DNA from: an uncultured Clostridia bacterium
GTDB lineage: Bacteria; Bacillota; Clostridia; Christensenellales; Aristaeellaceae
Length of the DNA: 64,000 nt
Direction: 5' to 3'
NCBI GenBank assembly: GCA_937886445.1
Contig: CALGBY010000062.1
Span: forward strand, 6,745-70,744
Made by a program: the position numbers and the translations under genes. Positions within the stretch are counted from its first letter, which is position 1, and every line of letters starts with the position of its first letter. Positions 17,176 through 25,076 of this stretch are shown piece after piece. The notes below the pieces were generated by a model. The model worked only from the letters and a program-made list of their open reading frames with translations, did no database searches and was not told the origin of the DNA.

Positions 17176-18099
17176 ATGCTTGAAGTGATCGATGTCAGTA
17201 AAAATTTCGGAATGCACAACGCCCTCAGCAATGTCTCCTTTACCGTTCAGAACGGGCAGATACTCGGCTTACTGGGTGAAAACGGTGCCGGAAAAAGCAC
17301 GCTGCTGAATATCATCAGCGGCTGTCTGGCTCCGGCCTCCGGCACGGTAAAAATAAACGGTTTCGACATCACAGACGAGCACCGTCAGGCCAAAAGATGC
17401 ATTGGCTATCTTGCCGAAACTGTCCCTCTCTACGACGAAATGACTGTCCGCGCGTGTTTGAAATTTGTCTGTGAGATCAGAGAAATGCTTGATGCGGATA
17501 TACCCGGCCATATCGACGAAATAGCGCACATGACAGGCATCACGGATTTTCTTGACCGCAGAGCCGGAAACCTTTCAAAGGGCATGCGTCAGAGAGTCGG
17601 GATCGCGCAGGCGATCTGCTCCTTTCCGGAGATCATCATTCTGGATGAGCCGTCCGTAGGGCTTGACCCGTCTCAGAATGCAGAATTCAGAAAGCTGATC
17701 AAAGCGCTGTCATCCCGCTCGGCTATCATTATTTCTTCTCATATTCTCAGCGAGTTGCAGGCAATATGCACAAGATGCCTGATTCTTCATGCAGGCAGGC
17801 TGATCTACGACAGCGATATTCATTCCGAAAACGCTTCTTCCCTGCGTCTTCGGCTTTCCGTCCGGTATGATACCGGTAAGCTGCTTTCGGCGCTTCGCAC
17901 CCTTCCGTGCATCCTGAAAGCCGTCCGCACAGAAAGCGAAACACCGGGCATCAGCAATGTTGAGGTTTTTTGCCGTCCCGGAGCAGATGCCGAAACAGCG
18001 GTTTTTCATCTTCTTTCCGGCATGGACGCGCCGATCCTGCGTATGTATCCCGCCAAAGACAGCCTTGAGGATATCTTTTTGAATATTACCGGAAAATAA
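17176..18099 (+). CDS. ABC transporter ATPase, GldA-like
   Basis: A 307-residue ATPase with Walker A GENGAGKST at 34-42, signature LSKGMRQR at 133-140, Walker B IIILDEP at 153-159 and the H-loop in SSHILSE near 189. The C-terminal extension (about 210-307) matches the accessory part seen in drug- and Gld-type ABC-2 ATPases. The AGGAGG site is 14 bases from the ATG, longer than usual, and there is no alternative in-frame start between them, so translation may be modest. It heads a four-gene operon with a permease, a GldG-like and a DUF4340 protein. Confidence 0.88.
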   Translation: MLEVIDVSKNFGMHNALSNVSFTVQNGQILGLLGENGAGKSTLLNIISGCLAPASGTVKINGFDITDEHRQAKRCIGYLAETVPLYDEMTVRACLKFVCEIREMLDADIPGHIDEIAHMTGITDFLDRRAGNLSKGMRQRVGIAQAICSFPEIIILDEPSVGLDPSQNAEFRKLIKALSSRSAIIISSHILSELQAICTRCLILHAGRLIYDSDIHSENASSLRLRLSVRYDTGKLLSALRTLPCILKAVRTESETPGISNVEVFCRPGADAETAVFHLLSGMDAPILRMYPAKDSLEDIFLNITGK

Positions 18100-18109
18100 C
18101 GGAGGTACT

Positions 18110-18820
18110 ATGATCCCGATCCTGAAAAGAGAACTGATGGGATATTTCCTAACAGCCACCGGCTATGTGTTCATCGGCATATTCATGCTGCTTTCCGGCA
18201 TCTGCTATGCCATGCTGAATCTCGCGGCACGGTCGGGCAATATGCTGTATACGTTGCAATATATGGGATATATCTGGATGCTGCTGTGCCCGGTCGCAGT
18301 TCCGCGCCTGCTGGCCGGAGAATACTCCCGTCACACCGATACACTGCTTTTTTCTTCTCCGTTATCCGTGACCGATATCGTTGCGGGAAAATTTCTGGCG
18401 GCAGTCTGTGTAATGCTTACCGCAGTCGTTCTCAGCTTTATCTTCCCGGTATTGACCGCTGTTTACGGCCATCTCTATCTCGGCGAAACAGTTGCAGCTT
18501 ATCTCGGGTTTATTTTTCAGGGTATCGCTTACATCGCGATGGATCTTTTCGTTTCCTCCTTTGCTGCCAATCAGATCTCCGCCTCGGCCGCGTGTATCGG
18601 TGTCAACCTGTTCCTCTGGCTGGCGGATCTCATCAGTGAAGCGGTTTCTGTGCCCGTTCTGGACAGCGTCTTTTCTTTCATCAGCCTCTACAGGCGTTCC
18701 GTTCCCTTCAGTGCGGGAAGGATCTCCCTCGGCAGCATCGTTTACTTCATTGCCTTTATATTCATCATGTGCTTCCTCTGTGTAAGAGTACTGGACGCGC
18801 GAAGATGGAGGAACGCATGA
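18110..18820 (+). CDS. ABC-2 permease, GldF-like
   Basis: A 236-residue membrane protein with six predicted helices, opening with the short cytoplasmic leader MIPILKRELMGYFL typical of GldF-like and other ABC-2 permeases. GGAGG lies five to six bases before the ATG. The stop overlaps the ATG of the next gene (ATGA), so the two are coupled. Substrate is unknown; relatives outside gliding bacteria are thought to export or organise envelope components. Confidence 0.82.
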   Translation: MIPILKRELMGYFLTATGYVFIGIFMLLSGICYAMLNLAARSGNMLYTLQYMGYIWMLLCPVAVPRLLAGEYSRHTDTLLFSSPLSVTDIVAGKFLAAVCVMLTAVVLSFIFPVLTAVYGHLYLGETVAAYLGFIFQGIAYIAMDLFVSSFAANQISASAACIGVNLFLWLADLISEAVSVPVLDSVFSFISLYRRSVPFSAGRISLGSIVYFIAFIFIMCFLCVRVLDARRWRNA

Positions 18821-20313
18821 AAAAAATAAGCAGACTTTTCGAAAAAAAAGGGATCCGGTTCCGTTATGGTTCAGGTGCTGTACTGCTCTCGCTTCTTGTA
18901 GCCTTCGTATGTGTACTGATCGTTCTTCTTGCCGATACCGCTGAAGAAAAATGGGCTCTCACCGCGGACCTTTCATTCAACAGTGCCACCGTACAAAGTG
19001 AGCAAACCGACCGTATTCTATCTTCGCTTGATAAAAATGTGCATGTGATCCTGGTATCAGACGGCACCTCGGATGCTGATTCGCTGTATGGCGAAACAGA
19101 TACGCTGCGAATGCTTCTGAAACGCTTTTCCGCCGGATCAAATCATTTTTCTTATTCAGAGCAGAAGCTTGTCAACAATCCTTCTCTTGTATCCAGATAT
19201 CGTGATTCTCTCGGAAAAAGGGAAATATCAGACCATTGTCTGATCATCTGCTGTGAGGAAACAGATCGCGCGCGGATACTTGACTCGAATGATTTTTATG
19301 TTCTTTCATATGACAGCGATTATAATGTTACGGTATCCGGCTTTCAATATGAAAAAGCGATCATGCAGGCAGTATTGTCTGTTACATCGGATACGCTCCC
19401 CTGTGTACAGGTCCTTTGCGGTCACGGCGAGGTTTCGCGTGATCAGCTGGCTGCTTTTGAGCAGAAAATGTACGACGCTGCGTTTTCTGTCTCCTATATC
19501 ACGCTTTCTGAGGTGGATGTTCCCGATCCCGGCATGCCGTTGTTCATCTTTTCCCCGAAATATGATCTTTCCTCCTCTGATGCCGATAAGCTCATTGCTT
19601 TCGCCGACCGGGGCGGGGATCTGTTTGTCACATACGACATTTCCGCCGATCTCTCTTCTCTTCCTGTTTTTGATTCATTGCTGCTTTCCTGGGGGATCAG
19701 CCCGGCCGCCGGAGTTGTGGTCGCCGACGCGGATACCGACGGATACTGGGCGCAAAAAGACACGGATGAGGATCGCCTGTATATCCTCCCGGTCCTTGTT
19801 CGTTCTGATAATACCTCCGCTCTCCTGAGTGCCGGTGAGGATCGTTACCTGATGATCGGCGCGAGGGCATTCACAGAGAACAATACCGATAACAGTAATG
19901 TACAGTTGCAGAATATTCTTGTTACTGACAGAGCATGGGTGCGTGATTACTCGGACGAACTGGATACCGTGGAAATGCAGGCCGGAGACCTGTACGGAAA
20001 CCTGGCCGTTGCCCTGCTCAGCACAAAGGTGATGCCCTCCGGTGAAAGGAGCGAACTGTTCATATCAGGCAACACGGTCATGTTTACCGAGCAATGGATG
20101 TATGACAATACCTCCTCCGCCTCTCTGATGCTTTATATCACTCAATCCATGAGCAGCGTCCGTCAGCAGGATCTCAGTATCATTCCGCGTTCCGCTGTTC
20201 GTGAGGGGCTCAGTTTTTCACAGCTCACACTACCGATGATACTTGTCTTTGCTATTCCGTTTCTCATTCTCATTATTGCTTTGATCATTCTTATTCCGAG
20301 GAAACACAGATAG
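18817..20313 (+). CDS. GldG-like extracytoplasmic ABC-associated protein
   Basis: A 498-residue protein with an N-terminal transmembrane helix (about residues 20-42), a large external domain of GldG/ABC-auxiliary type (LTADLSFNSA, VQVLCGHGEVS and VTYDIS segments) and a C-terminal helix just before the basic tail RKHR. The start at 18817 is preceded by GGAGG at five bases and sits in ATGA with the permease stop. The first codons read AAA AAA ATA, and the gene is otherwise like its neighbours in composition. It is expected to form a membrane complex with the permease. Confidence 0.75.
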   Translation: MKKISRLFEKKGIRFRYGSGAVLLSLLVAFVCVLIVLLADTAEEKWALTADLSFNSATVQSEQTDRILSSLDKNVHVILVSDGTSDADSLYGETDTLRMLLKRFSAGSNHFSYSEQKLVNNPSLVSRYRDSLGKREISDHCLIICCEETDRARILDSNDFYVLSYDSDYNVTVSGFQYEKAIMQAVLSVTSDTLPCVQVLCGHGEVSRDQLAAFEQKMYDAAFSVSYITLSEVDVPDPGMPLFIFSPKYDLSSSDADKLIAFADRGGDLFVTYDISADLSSLPVFDSLLLSWGISPAAGVVVADADTDGYWAQKDTDEDRLYILPVLVRSDNTSALLSAGEDRYLMIGARAFTENNTDNSNVQLQNILVTDRAWVRDYSDELDTVEMQAGDLYGNLAVALLSTKVMPSGERSELFISGNTVMFTEQWMYDNTSSASLMLYITQSMSSVRQQDLSIIPRSAVREGLSFSQLTLPMILVFAIPFLILIIALIILIPRKHR

Positions 20314-20314
20314 T

Positions 20315-21844
20315 ATGCAGCCGATCAGAAAGAAAAAAAAGCATAGTATGCCCCGGTCGCTTCGCTATATCCTGCCCGCAGTGCTGGCAGTACTGTGCAT
20401 CGCGGCGCTGATCCTGCTGAAAGGCAGTACGGACAGAATACCTGATACGGAAACGGGCAAACAAAAAGAAGATATTCCAAACCCGGCCGTTGAAAGCAGG
20501 GAACAGGAAATACATGCGCTTTCCGCTTACGGCGAAGATATGCTGTTCTCGATATCAGTCCGGCCGGACGAAGGAGAACCCTATATGCTCTCCTATTCCG
20601 GCGGTAATCTTTATCTTGACGGGGATACCGATATGCCTGTCAGAAAAGCGTTTGCCCCGGATATGATCTATTACGCGTCCGAGCTGCCGGTCATGGAAAA
20701 TGTGTGTGACCTGTCTTCTCCCGATTCGGCGGGGCTCTCACTTTCTGATTTCGGGCTTGATCCCGCGTGCTGCCGCGTGACCGTCACCTGGCAGGACGGC
20801 AGCAGCAAAACGGTCGATTTCGGTGATCCTGTCATGCAGGGCAACTTTGTGCGCTACTATATGGCGGAAACCGGTTCGGATACGGTATGGCTGGTATCCT
20901 CCGATATGTATGACATGCTCACACTGAAAAAGCATATGCTTCATGAAGTCTCCTTCTCTCTGCCGGATCCTTCACTTATCGACAGGGTATCCTTTTATTC
21001 CGAAAATGAAGAAGACTGTTATTCGCTTGTTCAGAAGGACAGCCGGTGGTATGTGGAGAGAAACGGACTCTGGCCTGCCGATGCTGGAAAAATGCAGCAG
21101 TTTCTGAAAAACTTCGCACGCATATCGTTTTCGTCATGGATCGGTGAAGCGGATTCCTGTTCACCCGGTCAGTATGGCTTTGATACTCCCCGCCTTGAGA
21201 TAACGATCACTGCCGCTCCCACCCGTATAGACGGCTATGATGAAAACGGACAGTTCATTTCCGCCGTTCAGGAAGGCAAAGAATATCACCTGACCGTCGG
21301 AAACGATTACAGTACCTCCGCGTTTTACTGCATTCTGGACGAAACAGTATATATCGCGACCCGCTTCTCTCTCGGTTTTCTTATCTCAGAGGAAGCCTCA
21401 TACTATGAAGCGGCAAACCCGGTCAATATCCCGGCAAACGCGCTTTCTTCCGTAACGGTAAGCTCATCAGGCAATGAAAGCCACGCCTATTCTCTCTCTT
21501 TTGATGAACGCGTTCTCCCGAACGGTCAGTTGGAAACAGACAGTAATACAGGCGAATACATCTATGACATCTCCGTCACAAAAAACGGCACCGCGATCGA
21601 CACGATCGGTTTTCTCACCTGGTATTCATCGGTAACAAAGCTTGCCGGAACAGTACAGGCCGGCGGCATATCGATCCCGCCTGATACCGAGCCTCTTTAT
21701 ACAATAACAGTTCACACGGGAGAAACCGTCAGAACAGTAGAGTTTATCCCGTATGACAGCGTTTTCTGCATTATCAGATCAGACGGTTGCGTCAGATATC
21801 TGATCGAGACGGCACAGCTTACCGTACTGGGTAATTGTCCGTAA
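20315..21844 (+). CDS. DUF4340 domain protein
   Basis: A 509-residue protein with one N-terminal membrane helix (after a basic KKKKHS leader) and a repeated external domain of the DUF4340 kind, for example LSDFGLDPACCRVTVTW with SKTVDFGDP and a later copy QYGFDTPRLEITIT. In other genomes DUF4340 proteins are encoded beside GldF/GldG-like proteins, as here, and they probably form the outer part of the same complex. The start lies one base after the previous stop. I see no clear terminator in the 91 bases before the convergent radical SAM gene. Confidence 0.75.
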   Translation: MQPIRKKKKHSMPRSLRYILPAVLAVLCIAALILLKGSTDRIPDTETGKQKEDIPNPAVESREQEIHALSAYGEDMLFSISVRPDEGEPYMLSYSGGNLYLDGDTDMPVRKAFAPDMIYYASELPVMENVCDLSSPDSAGLSLSDFGLDPACCRVTVTWQDGSSKTVDFGDPVMQGNFVRYYMAETGSDTVWLVSSDMYDMLTLKKHMLHEVSFSLPDPSLIDRVSFYSENEEDCYSLVQKDSRWYVERNGLWPADAGKMQQFLKNFARISFSSWIGEADSCSPGQYGFDTPRLEITITAAPTRIDGYDENGQFISAVQEGKEYHLTVGNDYSTSAFYCILDETVYIATRFSLGFLISEEASYYEAANPVNIPANALSSVTVSSSGNESHAYSLSFDERVLPNGQLETDSNTGEYIYDISVTKNGTAIDTIGFLTWYSSVTKLAGTVQAGGISIPPDTEPLYTITVHTGETVRTVEFIPYDSVFCIIRSDGCVRYLIETAQLTVLGNCP

Positions 21845-21935
21845 ACGTTAAACTGCATTTCATTTCCCGTTTCACATTCTGTAAACCGGTGTATTTCATC
21901 ACGGCTTTGTCCGAGCCTTTTGGGCACATTGAAAA

Positions 21936-22805
21936 TCACAGGTCAAACAAACTGAGCTGCCTGCCTTTCTCGGGCATTTTTCTGATACTGTCCAATATTT
22001 CACCGGCTTTATACATTACTCCGTGATCCGCGCATTCTTTTTCAAATATCGTTTTCAGTTTCCGGTCGTTTTCGGAAAGACACTCATAGCTGTTTTGGTA
22101 TGTCTGCACATAGCGCTGCTTTATCCCGGGAAAGTATTCATCCAGCTTTGCATAAAAGTATTCTCTGTCTCCGGCGCGGAGGGTCACTCCAAAGCCCATG
22201 TTCACGATCCCCTGTACACCGGCATCAAAGCAAAGTTCCAGTATGCTTTTCAGGTTTTCTTCTGTATCGTTGATAAACGGCAATATCGGAGTCAGCCATA
22301 CAACAGTCGGGATCTTCCGCTTCTGAAATTCCTTCAGCACCCGGTATCTTTGTTCTGTTGAACAAACATTCGGCTCGATCATGCGGCAAAGCTTTTCATC
22401 ACAGGTCGTTATTGTCACCTGAATGACCGCTTTTGTTTTGCGGTTGATCTGTTCAAGCAGATCGGCGTCTCTCAAAACCAGATCGGATTTCGTCTGGACC
22501 GCTGCACCGCAGGAATACCTGTCGATTATTTCCAGGCATTTTCTTGTTATGAGCATTCTTTCCTCGCACGGCATATACGGGTCACACATGGACCCCGTAG
22601 AGACCACACACGGCTGCCTTTTTCTTCTCAGTGCTTCCTCCAGCAGCTCGGGAGCGTTTTCCTTTACCTCGATATCCTCAAACGGCACCGGAGTATGATA
22701 GCATTCAGAACGCCCGTCACAGTAGATACAGCCGTGTGTACATCCCCTGTATACATTGATACCGTTGAGATGAGACAGTATCCCCTTTGCCTGAACAAAT
22801 TTCAT
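21936..22805 (-). CDS. Radical SAM protein of the spore-photoproduct-lyase-like group
   Basis: A 289-residue radical SAM enzyme. The cluster-binding motif is C22-x3-C26-x2-C29 in YRGCTHGCIYC, followed by a short region with HTPVPFEDI. The family (the SPL-like or Rv2578c-like group) has no settled reaction; the protein is not classical spore photoproduct lyase. The ATG at 22805 with GAGGGAAG upstream gives the N-terminus MKFVQAKGIL, typical of relatives; an extension to 22913 is possible in frame but has a low-complexity, non-conserved lead. It is a single gene, convergent with the DUF4340 gene. Confidence 0.8.
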   Translation of the reverse strand: MKFVQAKGILSHLNGINVYRGCTHGCIYCDGRSECYHTPVPFEDIEVKENAPELLEEALRRKRQPCVVSTGSMCDPYMPCEERMLITRKCLEIIDRYSCGAAVQTKSDLVLRDADLLEQINRKTKAVIQVTITTCDEKLCRMIEPNVCSTEQRYRVLKEFQKRKIPTVVWLTPILPFINDTEENLKSILELCFDAGVQGIVNMGFGVTLRAGDREYFYAKLDEYFPGIKQRYVQTYQNSYECLSENDRKLKTIFEKECADHGVMYKAGEILDSIRKMPEKGRQLSLFDL

Positions 22806-23217
22806 TTTTCTTCCCTCTTCCCGGCCACAGGCCGCACGGAGTTTCTCACCGGCCTGCTTTTCGGTCACTTCTGTTCCGGATAAAGAAATCCTGTGATTAA
22901 GTGAACGCATCATACGGTGCGAAATGTATCAACATCATTTCGTCCGCCACGTTTTTTCGGCAATTATGCATGATCATTCGCGCGACCGGCCATCTGCAGT
23001 TGATAATTTTCAATTCCATATGTGAACATCAGTTCCCATATAATATACACCCTGAAAACGCATATGTCAATGCCTGTCTGTTCAGTAAAGGTCGATCCAT
23101 ATATCTGTTTCACCCGCGTTCATACATCAAAAAAACAGCATATACAGACAACGCGTTATATAATAAATACGGCTCTGCTGTCATATGCCGCAGGCACGCC
23201 GGTTTCTGGAGGAAAAA
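22806..23217. other. Intergenic region upstream of the radical SAM gene and the short ORF
   Basis: About 410 bases without a recognisable gene. A TATAAT at 23159-23164 (plus strand) and other A+T-rich boxes could serve either flank, but no good -35 accompanies them. No RNA fold or repeat was recognised. Confidence 0.4.
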
Positions 23218-23352
23218 ATGTTCACTGATCAACATCACGATCCGGGTTTTCCTTTTCCCAATGCTGAATATATTTTCGGCACGCTCTTAAATTCATATGA
23301 AAACGATCCCGAACATATCAAAAATTACCAATCTTTCGGTGTAAACACATGA
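23218..23352 (+). CDS. Short ORF of 44 residues coupled to the P-loop protein
   Basis: Starts with ATG after GGAGG at six bases and ends in an ATGA overlap with the next gene, which is strong evidence that it is translated. The peptide is soluble and acidic, with an N-terminal histidine/phenylalanine/proline patch (HHDPGFPFP) and NSYENDPEHIKNY; it has no signal or membrane segment. I do not recognise a family. It could be a small partner, a translational coupler for the downstream protein or the remnant of a longer gene. Confidence 0.6.
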   Translation: MFTDQHHDPGFPFPNAEYIFGTLLNSYENDPEHIKNYQSFGVNT

Positions 23353-23891
23353 ATATACTTATTTTCGGTGCCCCCGGAAGCGGTGAAAGCACGCTCGGGC
23401 AGGCATTAGCTGAATCAATGGATTATTTCTTTATGGATACGGATGATTACTTCTGGCTGAAAAGTCCAGTACCGTATTCACGGAAAAGGGACACCGCGGA
23501 AGGTCTATGCCTGATGCGCAGGGATATCGAAACGCACAAAAACTGTGTGATCGCCGGTTCCGTATGCGGCTGGGGCGATGAACTGATTCCGTATATTGAT
23601 CTGTCTGTCTGGCTTCAGACAGATACATCGATCCGTATAGAGCGAATATGTGAGCGTGAGGAACGCCTGTTCGGGTGCCGTGCAGACCCCGGCGGGGATA
23701 TGTACCGTCAGTTTACGGCATTTCTGGATTACGCTAAGCAATACGACACAGCGGGCGAAAAAGTGCGCAGCCTTGCTCAGCATTCAAAATGGGTAAAGCT
23801 GCTGCCGTGCAGCACGCTGCTTCTGGACGGAGCGGCCTCCGTGTCTGAAAACATAGCGCTGATAACGGAACGCATCCGCGATTTGACCTGA
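23349..23891 (+). CDS. P-loop kinase-like protein with Glu at the Walker A lysine position
   Basis: A 180-residue protein of adenylate/shikimate-kinase-like P-loop fold: N-terminal strand NILIFG, P-loop GAPGSGEST at 7-15, MDTDDYFW near 31-38, the CGWGD segment near residue 75 and an Arg-rich lid region (IRIERICEREERLFG). The lysine of GxxGxGK[ST] is Glu13 here (codon GAA instead of AAA), which should abolish normal nucleotide phosphate binding. Everything else, including length, is as in intact clostridial relatives that I remember. It is translationally coupled to the 44-residue ORF upstream. A true kinase activity is doubtful unless the base is a sequence error. Confidence 0.7.
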   Translation: MNILIFGAPGSGESTLGQALAESMDYFFMDTDDYFWLKSPVPYSRKRDTAEGLCLMRRDIETHKNCVIAGSVCGWGDELIPYIDLSVWLQTDTSIRIERICEREERLFGCRADPGGDMYRQFTAFLDYAKQYDTAGEKVRSLAQHSKWVKLLPCSTLLLDGAASVSENIALITERIRDLT

Positions 23892-23892
23892 A

Positions 23893-23937
23893 AAAGATCC
23901 TCCAGCTGATCAGATCTGCAGCAGACGGAGGATCTTT
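23893..23937. terminator. Bidirectional terminator between the P-loop and histidine phosphatase genes
   Basis: AAAGATCCTCC / GGAGGATCTTT, 11-base arms, between convergent genes. The minus-strand copy ends in TTTTT; the plus-strand copy has a shorter T run. Confidence 0.7.
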
Positions 23938-23944
23938 CTGATAT

Positions 23945-24709
23945 TCAGTATTTCCTGATGTTTTCCATTCCGTTTACTTTCCAGTCTGTAGAATCGATCC
24001 CGTTATAGCATTCCGGAAACAGGCCCGCCATAGACCGGTATTCTCCGTTTTCTTCAAGATGCGTGCAGTCTCCGAGCCTTGTGATCCTAAAGGCGACCTT
24101 CCCCTTTTCTCTTTCCTCTGTTACCAGCTCCGTGAGAGAGGAAGGGAGACAAAGCGTCCTCTGCCACAGCAGCATGGGCGAAATATCGCAAAGATAGGCC
24201 GCGAACGCCATCTGCACTGCAAAATGTGAAAAGACGGCGATCGTTATTGTTGTATTGTTTTCACACTGCCATACAGGTCCGTTTTTGAAAAAACCGTATC
24301 CGGCCATCAGAGCATCAGCACCGTGCTTGGTTTCCTCCCAGATTTCTCTGACATTCCCGCCGTTATATGCCGGAATATCCGCCCATCCTTCGCTGTCGAG
24401 CACACCCGGCTGTCCGGGCCATTGATCCTGAGGCCAGTCCCAGGGAAGCGATGTGCCGCCTGTGATCCCGCTTGCGGGTATACGCGCTCTGAATTCAGGC
24501 AGCCACGGAAGACAGACCGCCTTGAGCCCGAGTCTCTTCAGCGTATATTCCGCCGTTTCTCTTGCTCTCCCGAGCGGAGAGACATAGACATCCCGTATAT
24601 CGTATTTTTCCAGCCTCCGGCTGAGCAGTTCGGCCTCATGTTTTCCTTTTTCTGTCAGACTGTCTTTTTCGTAATCCGGTTCTCCGTGACGAAGCAAAAG
24701 AATTCTCAT
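23945..24709 (-). CDS. Histidine phosphatase family protein
   Basis: A 254-residue cytoplasmic protein with the RHGE motif at residues 7-10 (His8 is the phospho-acceptor), the second motif SPLGRARETAEYTLK and a later FSHFA segment near the second catalytic His. These place it in the phosphoglycerate-mutase-like superfamily. It is longer than alpha-ribazole phosphatases, with an extra insertion of about 40 residues after the ETAEY motif (LPWLPEFRARIPASG). Substrate is unknown. It stands alone, with no promoter visible by eye. Confidence 0.8.
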   Translation of the reverse strand: MRILLLRHGEPDYEKDSLTEKGKHEAELLSRRLEKYDIRDVYVSPLGRARETAEYTLKRLGLKAVCLPWLPEFRARIPASGITGGTSLPWDWPQDQWPGQPGVLDSEGWADIPAYNGGNVREIWEETKHGADALMAGYGFFKNGPVWQCENNTTITIAVFSHFAVQMAFAAYLCDISPMLLWQRTLCLPSSLTELVTEEREKGKVAFRITRLGDCTHLEENGEYRSMAGLFPECYNGIDSTDWKVNGMENIRKY

Positions 24710-24735
24710 GCCGACCTTCCTTCCAAATCATCTAA

Positions 24736-24896
24736 AGAAGCGCTGATCAGTTGAAGCAGACTCAGATGCGAGTGAATCTTGCGCAAGATGCGACCGCAAA
24801 AATCGAAGGTTTACCGGAGGCAAATCAAGATTTTTAAGGAAAGCAGATTGTACAAAAGGCACCGCAGATGAGCCTGACAAATGAATCAGTGTTTCC
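24736..24896. repeat. MITE-like intergenic element, non-coding
   Basis: About 160 bases bordered by imperfect inverted ends (GAAGCGCTGAT at the left, ATCAGTGTTTC at the right, matching at most positions once complemented). It contains a perfect 14-base palindrome ATCTTGCGCAAGAT (24776-24789) and a hairpin with AAAAATC / GATTTTT arms. It has no ORF and no clear target duplication. The internal layout looks like a short mobile repeat, but copy number cannot be judged from a single occurrence. Confidence 0.4.
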
Positions 24897-24972
24897 CCAA
24901 AAATCTATTCTATCAGCAAACGCTGAATAATCAATCTTTTGTTTATATTTCCTGAATTATTATCAACAGGCA

Positions 24973-25001
24973 TTGAAACACTGCATATGTTATGTTATGA
25001 T
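24973..25001 (+). promoter_or_regulatory. Predicted sigma-A promoter of the RsbU/RsbW operon
   Basis: TTGAAA, 17-base spacer, TATGAT; 75 bases before the start codon. The two hexamers are identical to those of the GH94 promoter. Confidence 0.6.
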
Positions 25002-25076
25002 TTATCCGAAGAACGGTTTTCGGTTTCATAGGCACCGTTTCGTCCATATTTATTTCAGAAAGAGGGAAATCATTCC

